37,008 bases of DNA, taken from NCBI GenBank assembly GCA_964598225.1, contig CAZRBG010000057.1:1-37008 (forward strand), in the 5' to 3' direction. Positions within the stretch are counted from its first letter, which is position 1; each line of letters starts with the position of its first letter. The stretch comes from SG8-4 sp964598225 (lineage in GTDB: Bacteria; Planctomycetota; Phycisphaerae; Sedimentisphaerales; Anaerobacaceae). Made by a program: the position numbers and the translations under genes. The notes beneath the pieces were generated by a model. That model was given only the letters and a program-made list of their open reading frames with translations. It did not search any database and was not told where the DNA came from. Shown here piece by piece: positions 24,091 through 30,848 of this stretch.

Positions 24091-24178
24091 GGAGAGGTGT
24101 CCGAGTGGCTTAAGGAGCAGCCTTGGAAAGGCTGTGTAGGGCTTGTCCCTACCGGGGGTTCGAATCCCCCCCTCTCCG
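24091..24178 (+). tRNA. tRNA-Ser (anticodon GGA)
   Basis: Class II tRNA of 88 nt with acceptor GGAGAGG (24091-24097) pairing to CCTCTCC, discriminator G at 24178. Anticodon arm CAGCC-TTGGAAA-GGCTG gives GGA; a long variable arm (GTAGGGCTTGTCCCTAC) is typical of Ser. T-arm GGGGG-TTCGAAT-CCCCC. No encoded CCA. A weak stem AAAG/CTTT with T-run follows near 24196-24211. Confidence 0.96.
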
Positions 24179-24353
24179 TTATGTTTGACTGTGACAAAGG
24201 GAGCTTTTTTCAATCAAGGTGGTGAGAAATGCGGACTAGTTGTGTGAGGGACGTTGATGTTCTTTCACTTTGTATATCGCCGGCAATCGATGCTCTCACG
24301 TTATCCTATCTTGAATGTTTTCTTTTCTGTCTGTTGTCCACCGACAAAGGCGC
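24179..24353. other. Convergent intergenic region, no gene seen
   Basis: About 175 bp between tRNA-Ser and the end of the rhamnosidase gene. I see no gene, only the weak stem-loop close to the tRNA. Confidence 0.4.
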
Positions 24354-27300
24354 TTACTTCGCAGCGTCCTGTAACTGCTTTTGCAGTGTGTCCAGGTAGG
24401 CGCGTTCTCGGGCAAGGGCGGGCGCAACCGATCTGTAAAATGTGGCCACCGCGTCTTTCGCTGTTCCGGTGCGTTGCTCGCCCGGGGTCACGAGAATTGC
24501 ATCGATGTCCCCCGGAATACGTATCTCAGGCAGCGTGCTCTTTGTAACTGCCCATTTCAACTCGCAGGGCAGTTGCTTTCCGCCTCCCTCCTTCGTGAAG
24601 AATATATGCAGGGAGTCGCTGCGAAATCCCGGCAAACCGCCGGTGTTCCATATCACGGTGGTCTCATGCGCATCTGTGAGAGGTACTTGCCAGGCTGTAT
24701 TGGCGTCGTTGTCGGCCAGAAGCATCGCGCGTGGCTGAGTGCTTTCCAGGGTCACCGGCATAGGTCCAGACACGGCAAGTGTCACACTCGGATTTGGCGC
24801 ATCCTTAACAGCTCGCTGCCAGATCGTTTTACGCGATTCGTCAAGCAGCGACACTTGGAAATCATGCAGACGCAGCATCTCCGCTTGCTCCATATCCGTG
24901 CGATTCCAAATCACGATGCTGTCCACCGTACAGGCCGCGCCCAGGTCGAGCTCCCACCATGGGCTGCGGGCGTGCGCATGCGTGACAGACTTCCCTTTGA
25001 AATAGCGTCCGTCGGTGTTGCCGTCGATCGCCAGCGCGGCAAGCCCACCGGCGGATGTATTTATCTGAGCAGCCTTGCCGTTAAGAGCCACATTCCGCCC
25101 GCCGCAAAAAACCTGTACTTCCGCCAGGGATAAGTACTCAGTTCGATTGGGAATTTCGATCCGGATGAATCGTCCCTCCATTACCCTGTTTTCCGTTGGT
25201 TCTGCAAATATCCGCAGATCATTCAGCACAAGTGTCCCGTTTGCCTCGCTCAGCGGCTTGACCTCGAGACGCAGACCGGAAATGCCCTGCATATTGACTT
25301 CGGATCGCAGTTCGTATTCCGTGTGGCCGGCGTTTTGTGCGGTGGACAGGGTTTTAACCGCCAACGGCTGCCAGCGCGCTGTTTTCTCCCATTGCTTCTG
25401 CGCCGACTCAAGTTCAGGCGTCGATGTATTCAGTTTGCGCTGCATCCATTGAATCTCGCGTTTCGCCCAATCGATCCAGGCCGCCTGCGGCAGTTCCTGG
25501 TACAGTCGAACTGGCCCCATAAGCCCCGAGGTTGTGGGCCCGATGTGCAGCGCGGGAATCGTGGTATAGTGGGGCGCGACGGTATTGGCCACACGCACTT
25601 CAATGTCATTTGCGCCTGCCCGGATATGCTCAGAAATGTCGAACTTGAACGGATGTGCCAAACGCACGCCGGCCGACTGGCCGTTCACGAAAACTTCGGC
25701 AGCGACATGCACTTCGCCCAAATCGAGAAAGGTTCGGTTCGCCAATTCCGCCTTTGTGAAGGCAACTTCCTGCCGATAGACGCCGATGCCCGAATAGGTC
25801 GGCATGGCGAAGTCGGCCCACGCACCCAGTTGGATCCGGCCGCCCTGGAGCACAAGTCCAATCGGCTGGGTAAAGACTGCGCCCGCATATTCGCCGGGGC
25901 GCATTTGCGCGCGAACAGCCACTTTCGATACGCCTGCCGGGGGATTCGGGACGATTGCCACGCCGCCTTGAACCTCGGCTGGAACGCCGTCCACCCAGAC
26001 ACGTACGTTCGCGTCCGTATGTAGATGCAGTTTTGCCAGACCGGGAGGCGCATTGAAGCGGAACCAGCCGATTCGCCTGGCGCTGTCGGGCTTAACATCG
26101 TAAACCATGCCCGGAACTTGTTCGAAGCAGGTTAAATAGGGCGATTTCAGGTGAATCGAAAGCGGTCGTCTCGGCACGGTTTCCGCACCGATATTGTCAA
26201 GTGGCGCCCGGCCCCAGGGCTTGTCGCCCATCTTTCCGCGGACGCTGGGACTCGCCCAGGCGGCGTCATCAAAACCAGGCATTTCCCATCCGGCCTGATC
26301 CTCTGTGGCGCCGCGCCAGTCTCCATCCGTTACGATCGACAGCTCCGAACCATCCATGCCGCGCGTTTTCATGGCCAGGGCAATACCACGCTGATCGATC
26401 ATGCCCTGGTTGACATTTTGCCCGTGGAACAGTTGGCCCCACACGGCAATTACATTTTTTCCCTGACGCAGGTGCGGCGCGATGTTAAAAGTTTCAGGAT
26501 GTGTCCAGCGCGCCCAGGGACCGATTTCTTCCTCCAGTTTTTTGCCATTCACGAACAGGCGGTACCCGCTGAAGGCGGTTACCGTCAGACGGGCTTCATC
26601 GGGAATTCTATCCAGCGTGAAGTTTCTGCGCACGTAACATACGCCCGCATCGCCGATCCAGATCCAGTTTGCCCGCTGCAGATCCGGCTCCACACTGCCG
26701 CGCGAGGCGTCGGCCATGGAGTTCACCGAAGGCGGAGTCGTCTGCACGTACAGCACGCCGTGGCCGCCGTCCAACAGTTCCAGCAACACTTCATTGACGC
26801 CCTTTTCAAGAGGCAAGTTGCCCACGGCGTCTTCAAAAGGCTGTTCAACGCCATTGACCCACATTCTTGGCGGGCCGTTGCTGAGTTTGACGCACAATCC
26901 CAGACGCTGTTCCTTGGGCGACCACAGGCGCGTGAACAGCAGCTTCCGTCCTTCGGGCAGGTGAATAAAGTTCTTGTCCACGTGACCGTCCGGGTAGCCG
27001 GAGTGTCCGCCCCACGGCGCCGCCTTCAATAGTCCGAGCGTTTTCGAGAATTCCACCGGCCTCCAGGGGAATTCTCTGTCGCCCACAGCCAGTGTTCTGC
27101 CGGCCTCAATGTCGGACAGGTGCGCCAGCGCCGCTTTCGGCACGTCCGCATCCTTGGGCAGGCCGGAGGCGCAAAGCCAGTACGGGCCCACGCTGTAGTG
27201 TTTGGTTGCCCAGTCGCCGTCATCAAAGCCGGGTTTGTGCCATTGTAACCGAAAGCCGTTCGTTCCATCTTCCTCCCGATAGCGCAGGGTGCGCGCCTCG

Positions 27301-29648
27301 GGCCCAAAGGATTCCGCCGACGGAGGCCACCTAAATTCGCCCCATACGTTGTCACGTGTGGGTATCACTGAAAACGTCCAATCGTCGGCGAGCTCTTTTC
27401 CGGCGGGCTGCAGGCGCCTTTTCTTGTGTATAGCCTTTTGTGTGTCACCTGATCTAAAAACGATAAACCACGCCGTATTGCCTTCCAGTCTCTGCTCGAC
27501 GGTTGTCTTTCCATCTTTACGTTCGAAGGCGTGGACCGGCGAGATACTGCCGGTAAACGGATCCCACAATTCCGGGACACCGTCAACACGAAAGGTTGCC
27601 TTCATAGCATTCGGCTGCGATTCGATATTCTGTATGAGAAAAATGTCACAATCATCGGCGCGACGATGATTCATAAAAATACGTCCATCGCTTTCGAGAA
27701 CCAGATCACGCTCGATGTGTTCGGCGATGAGTCTCGGCAGTTCCTCTACCCCCTTCGGAATCAGCGCACAGAATCCGCCGCGCGCAAACCTATTCGTGAC
27801 CGTCTTGCCCCGGGGAATATCTTGCGGCGCCACCCCGAGCAGCGCTTCCAGGAGGGACGCCAGTTTGGGATCGTTTCTGCCCCCCTCGGTCGTCGCCCGG
27901 GGAAGCTGTCCATAGAAGAGCGCCACGCCGCCGCTTTCCACGAGTTCCAGCGTTTTCTTTAGCACGGCGAGGCGCATAGTGGTTTCCGCAGGGTACACCA
28001 GCGCTGCGTAGGCGTTGCCGGCAACATGCAAGGCCCCGCCGTTAATGTCGCCGCGACCGATGGAATCGTCATCGATAATATCGTTATCCATGGCAGCGTC
28101 GTAAATCGCTCGGGAAAGCTGCACGTACTGGTTATAATCGGGCGCACGCTGGTGCGGCGCTTCTCCCGCCAGCAGGCTCACCACAGGGTAGTGCACCGCG
28201 ACATCGACGACGTGAACGCCCTGCGAATTCAGATGACTGACGCGCGCGACCCAGTCGGAGAGGTGGCTGTAATACGGCCAGTAGGCCTGGCGCCAATGCG
28301 GATCCGGTGCGGCGTGTTCCCAGGTGCTCGCGTTTGTCGAATAATATAGGCCGTGTTCGTCATAGAGATTCGCACCCCAGGCGAATCCCGAGGAGAGCCA
28401 CTCCATTGTCTCGCCCGGCGCCCTTCCCCAGCCGCTGGAATGAAACGCCTCGTTCCAGACGCGCGGCCGCTGGTAAAGCCGGGCAATGGACGAGGCGATT
28501 TTCGTATCGTAGTAATTTCGTTTGTCGAGCGTGTTGCGTCCGGCGTCATCGTAACCGGGTGCCGAAAACCAGCGCTGCGTGCGGAAATAGTCGATGTATC
28601 CCCGGCTTTGCCGGTTGATGTTTCTTCGTCCCCAGTTGTCGTAACTGGTGAGCAGCCCGCGCTTTGCGGTCCAGTCGTACACGCGTTTCCAATAACATGC
28701 TTCATCCAGTGCGAGATACACGTCGAAGAAATCAGTCCGGTATTTCGGTGTGAGCGGACCGACGTCAAAGTGCAGTGCGGGAATGGCCCTGCCTATATCA
28801 TATCCACGCATCTCCTGGAACAAATCTGCCAGTTGTTGTGTGTAAATATCGCGCGGCGTAGGGGGGTGCTCGTCCTGAAACACCCCCGCGAATGTGTGGC
28901 CCATCATGTCTGCGCCCAGGGTGCGCTCGATCTTCCCATAGAACATATCGATGAACGTATCAGTGGACTTCTCGCTCAAATAGAAAGACTGATAGGGCAC
29001 GGCGACGGAGACAGCGACCCGCCACCGGCCTGCCGGCGGCGTCCATTCGAGGAGACCAGCCTCGATAGATCCAGATACATCAATGCTTCCGGCGTCGCTG
29101 GCCACGCCGTTATTGAGAGGATATGCGCGTGCGCCGATGAGATCGCCCTTCGGGAGTTTAAGGTTCACGACCTTCCCGCCGGCGCCTTCGGCGATTTGCA
29201 TCTCGACACGGCGTGTGTTCGGGTCCTGGACTTTCGCCGCCGCTTTTTCGAGCCACCCGTAATGTCCGTAGCCGACCTGATCATAGGCCCACAGCGCCAT
29301 GCCCAGCCGTTTGCACTCGGTGCTGACATACGCCAGCATCTCCCACCATTCAGGCGAGAAGGATTGCGGATCACAACGTCCCGGCGAACGCTGAATCGGG
29401 CAGACCGCCTTGACGCCCTGGCTCACCAGCGTTTCCAGTTGCCAGGTGACGCGTTCTTTGTCCATGGGCGCGCCTTCCCACCACCACAGAGGCACTTCAC
29501 CCCAGCGTGCGTGATCGGGATTCTGGAACGCCCGCTTCAATTCGCTGTAATCCGGCATGTCCGCTGTTGCGAAAAGCACAGCCGGCCATGCGACCAGCGC
29601 AAACACAGCACTGCAAACTTGCTTTTTTCGAAGCGTTTTCATATTCAT
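24354..29648 (-). CDS. Exported GH106-type alpha-L-rhamnosidase with carbohydrate-binding C-terminus
   Basis: Very large secreted glycoside hydrolase of 1764 residues. A signal peptide (QVCSAVFALVAWPAVLFATA) is followed by the family core: WWWEGAPMDKERVTWQLETL, GMALWAYDQVGYGHYGWLEK and AGVFQDEHPPTPRD. The family removes alpha-L-rhamnose from plant or algal glycans. A GH2-like sugar-binding sandwich with YSGIGVYRQEVAF and TFLDLGEVHVAAEVFVNGQS follows near residue 1290. Towards the C-terminus a discoidin-like region (NVALNGKAAQ, SPWWELDLGAACTVDSIVIW) binds sugars. The last 130 residues resemble C-terminal domains of planctomycete DUF1549/DUF1553 proteins (GEQRTGTAKDAVATFYRSVA), so it is a fusion. 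ATG 29648 is chosen because AGAGGA lies 5 nt upstream; ATG 29663 lacks a good site. The nearby RhaT-type symporter supports a rhamnose role. Confidence 0.85.
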   Translation of the reverse strand: MNMKTLRKKQVCSAVFALVAWPAVLFATADMPDYSELKRAFQNPDHARWGEVPLWWWEGAPMDKERVTWQLETLVSQGVKAVCPIQRSPGRCDPQSFSPEWWEMLAYVSTECKRLGMALWAYDQVGYGHYGWLEKAAAKVQDPNTRRVEMQIAEGAGGKVVNLKLPKGDLIGARAYPLNNGVASDAGSIDVSGSIEAGLLEWTPPAGRWRVAVSVAVPYQSFYLSEKSTDTFIDMFYGKIERTLGADMMGHTFAGVFQDEHPPTPRDIYTQQLADLFQEMRGYDIGRAIPALHFDVGPLTPKYRTDFFDVYLALDEACYWKRVYDWTAKRGLLTSYDNWGRRNINRQSRGYIDYFRTQRWFSAPGYDDAGRNTLDKRNYYDTKIASSIARLYQRPRVWNEAFHSSGWGRAPGETMEWLSSGFAWGANLYDEHGLYYSTNASTWEHAAPDPHWRQAYWPYYSHLSDWVARVSHLNSQGVHVVDVAVHYPVVSLLAGEAPHQRAPDYNQYVQLSRAIYDAAMDNDIIDDDSIGRGDINGGALHVAGNAYAALVYPAETTMRLAVLKKTLELVESGGVALFYGQLPRATTEGGRNDPKLASLLEALLGVAPQDIPRGKTVTNRFARGGFCALIPKGVEELPRLIAEHIERDLVLESDGRIFMNHRRADDCDIFLIQNIESQPNAMKATFRVDGVPELWDPFTGSISPVHAFERKDGKTTVEQRLEGNTAWFIVFRSGDTQKAIHKKRRLQPAGKELADDWTFSVIPTRDNVWGEFRWPPSAESFGPEARTLRYREEDGTNGFRLQWHKPGFDDGDWATKHYSVGPYWLCASGLPKDADVPKAALAHLSDIEAGRTLAVGDREFPWRPVEFSKTLGLLKAAPWGGHSGYPDGHVDKNFIHLPEGRKLLFTRLWSPKEQRLGLCVKLSNGPPRMWVNGVEQPFEDAVGNLPLEKGVNEVLLELLDGGHGVLYVQTTPPSVNSMADASRGSVEPDLQRANWIWIGDAGVCYVRRNFTLDRIPDEARLTVTAFSGYRLFVNGKKLEEEIGPWARWTHPETFNIAPHLRQGKNVIAVWGQLFHGQNVNQGMIDQRGIALAMKTRGMDGSELSIVTDGDWRGATEDQAGWEMPGFDDAAWASPSVRGKMGDKPWGRAPLDNIGAETVPRRPLSIHLKSPYLTCFEQVPGMVYDVKPDSARRIGWFRFNAPPGLAKLHLHTDANVRVWVDGVPAEVQGGVAIVPNPPAGVSKVAVRAQMRPGEYAGAVFTQPIGLVLQGGRIQLGAWADFAMPTYSGIGVYRQEVAFTKAELANRTFLDLGEVHVAAEVFVNGQSAGVRLAHPFKFDISEHIRAGANDIEVRVANTVAPHYTTIPALHIGPTTSGLMGPVRLYQELPQAAWIDWAKREIQWMQRKLNTSTPELESAQKQWEKTARWQPLAVKTLSTAQNAGHTEYELRSEVNMQGISGLRLEVKPLSEANGTLVLNDLRIFAEPTENRVMEGRFIRIEIPNRTEYLSLAEVQVFCGGRNVALNGKAAQINTSAGGLAALAIDGNTDGRYFKGKSVTHAHARSPWWELDLGAACTVDSIVIWNRTDMEQAEMLRLHDFQVSLLDESRKTIWQRAVKDAPNPSVTLAVSGPMPVTLESTQPRAMLLADNDANTAWQVPLTDAHETTVIWNTGGLPGFRSDSLHIFFTKEGGGKQLPCELKWAVTKSTLPEIRIPGDIDAILVTPGEQRTGTAKDAVATFYRSVAPALARERAYLDTLQKQLQDAAK

Positions 29649-29669
29649 TCGATCCTCTTTCATAAAGGC

Positions 29670-29698
29670 ATTGTACGGCCCGTTTACGGGGGAGTCAA
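29670..29698 (-). promoter_or_regulatory. Near-consensus promoter of the rhamnosidase gene with a palindrome in its spacer
   Basis: On the minus strand TTGACT (29698-29693), a 17-bp spacer, TACAAT (29675-29670). Each hexamer matches 5 of 6. The spacer contains the perfect palindrome CCCGTAAACGGG (29690-29679), where a repressor would block RNA polymerase. The 5' leader is short, so transcription control is the likely mode. Confidence 0.72.
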
Positions 29699-29734
29699 CC
29701 GTGAGGCTAACGGCAAAAAAATTTGCAATTCGGC

Positions 29735-29764
29735 TTCAGATCGGTGCTTGGTATGTGTTATAAT
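29735..29764 (+). promoter_or_regulatory. Extended -10 promoter of the pseudopilin gene
   Basis: TATAAT (29759-29764) preceded by TGT, an extended -10 (TGTGTTATAAT). A weak -35, TTCAGA, lies at 29735-29740 with an 18-bp spacer. It is divergent from the rhamnosidase promoter. Confidence 0.6.
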
Positions 29765-29823
29765 CGTAAGTTGAGGCTAACTGACAAATCGCGTACCAAC
29801 TTTTGAAGGAGAGTCGCGATATC

Positions 29824-30594
29824 ATGAGTGATAGAAGAGCCTTTACCTTGATAGAATTATTGGTTGTTATTGCGATCATCGCGTTGCTGATGGCCATCTT
29901 GATCCCTGTTCTGCACAGAGCACGCGAGCAGGGCAAGCGAGCGGTCTGTCTGAACAACACCAAGAGCCTGGTATTGGCCTGGATCATGTATGCAGAAGCG
30001 AACGATGGCGGGATTCCCCGCGCCGCCGCGACGGAAAACTCGGCGGTTACGGACTGCTGGATAAGGAAACCTCCCGGAAATCTTCCAATCGAAGCGCCAG
30101 AGCAGGAACAACTGGAGGCACTGCGGGAGGGTGTATTATTCGCCTATACCAAGAACGTCAAGGTATATCGCTGTCCTGTAGCCATGTCGCACGAAATGAG
30201 AACCTATAGCATTGTCCACGCCATGAACGGATCAGGTCTTGGACAGCAGGCGCCTGTTTGCCGAAACATGTTCGACATCAAACACCCGGGAACACGGATC
30301 GTCTTCATAGATGATTACGGAGAGGATTGGGATGCCGCCTGGGCGGTTCACTATACCTCACCCAAGTGGTGGAATCCCATCCCTATGCGTCATGGCAAAG
30401 GGACAGTTGCCTCTCACGCAGACGGGCATTCTGAATTTCACGATTGGACAGATCCGCGTACTATAAGGTGGGCTGAGTTGAGCTGGCAGGAGGCCGAATC
30501 GCGCAGAGGCGATGCAATGACCACCCAGCCCGGAAACATAGACCTCCAGAAAATTCAGAAGGCTTGCTGGGGCAAGCTCGGATACACGCCTTAG
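29824..30594 (+). CDS. Exported pseudopilin-type protein (prepilin N-terminal methylation signal, H-X9-DG motif)
   Basis: The class III leader is visible: RRAFTLIELLVVIAIIALLM, with cleavage expected before Phe (Ala instead of the usual Gly at -1). A membrane-spanning helix follows, then a globular domain ending in HGKGTVASHADG, an exact H-X9-DG motif typical of planctomycete pseudopilins. The length is 256 residues. A TTG at 29803 would extend the frame, but it overlaps the Shine-Dalgarno. ATG 29824 is preceded by AAGGAG at 12 nt, a long spacing. Such proteins occur in very many copies per planctomycete genome and their function is not established; a link to secretion or cell-surface fibres is assumed. 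It lies between the rhamnosidase and the LamG gene. Confidence 0.85.
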   Translation: MSDRRAFTLIELLVVIAIIALLMAILIPVLHRAREQGKRAVCLNNTKSLVLAWIMYAEANDGGIPRAAATENSAVTDCWIRKPPGNLPIEAPEQEQLEALREGVLFAYTKNVKVYRCPVAMSHEMRTYSIVHAMNGSGLGQQAPVCRNMFDIKHPGTRIVFIDDYGEDWDAAWAVHYTSPKWWNPIPMRHGKGTVASHADGHSEFHDWTDPRTIRWAELSWQEAESRRGDAMTTQPGNIDLQKIQKACWGKLGYTP

Positions 30595-30628
30595 TCTGCG
30601 ATATGCTGAATTTTGCCAAAAAGCAATG

Positions 30629-30657
30629 TTTATCTGCGAAATGATTTGTGTTATACT
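30629..30657 (+). promoter_or_regulatory. Promoter of the LamG gene with an extended -10
   Basis: TATACT (30652-30657) with TGT upstream, forming TGTGTTATACT, nearly the same as TGTGTTATAAT at the pseudopilin promoter. A weak -35, TTTATC, lies at 30629-30634 with a 17-bp spacer. Confidence 0.5.
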
Positions 30658-30663
30658 TATTAG

Positions 30664-30848
30664 TACTGCCTTCTGGAGAGACAGTGTAGTATTAGTGAAG
30701 TTAATCAGTAAGTCATAGGCTTGAGGTCTGTGAAACGGCTTCGTTCTATACGGAAAGGAGGTGGAACCGTATCGCGAGTAAGTGCTCTGGTCGCATACGA
30801 CCATAGTTCAGCAAAACAATTTCACATATTCTCTGAAGGAGGATTGTC
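30664..30848 (+). promoter_or_regulatory. Structured 5' leader of the LamG gene with a strong Shine-Dalgarno in a hairpin loop
   Basis: The leader is about 185 nt. Three successive hairpins can be drawn: AACG-GCTT-CGTT (30734-30745), ATACGG...CCGTAT (30748-30753/30767-30772, 13-nt loop) and TGGTCG-CATA-CGACCA (30788-30803). The second loop contains AAAGGAGGTG (30754-30763), complementary over all 10 nt to the usual 16S 3' end. No ATG, GTG or TTG follows at normal spacing. A fourth, weaker pairing, TTCAG (30807-30811) with CTGAA (30833-30837), closes just before the real Shine-Dalgarno AAGGAGG (30836-30842). It matches no riboswitch class I know. Structure, and its role as ribosome standby or regulatory site, are inference. 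Confidence 0.5.

Noticed and set aside
28353..29774. A 473-codon plus-strand open frame
   Set aside because: Antisense to the signal peptide and catalytic region of the rhamnosidase, with no recognisable domain; a shadow.
30664..30848. Known riboswitch in the LamG leader
   Set aside because: I looked for cyclic-di-GMP, preQ1, cobalamin, TPP and SAM consensus elements and saw none. The leader is therefore reported only as unclassified.
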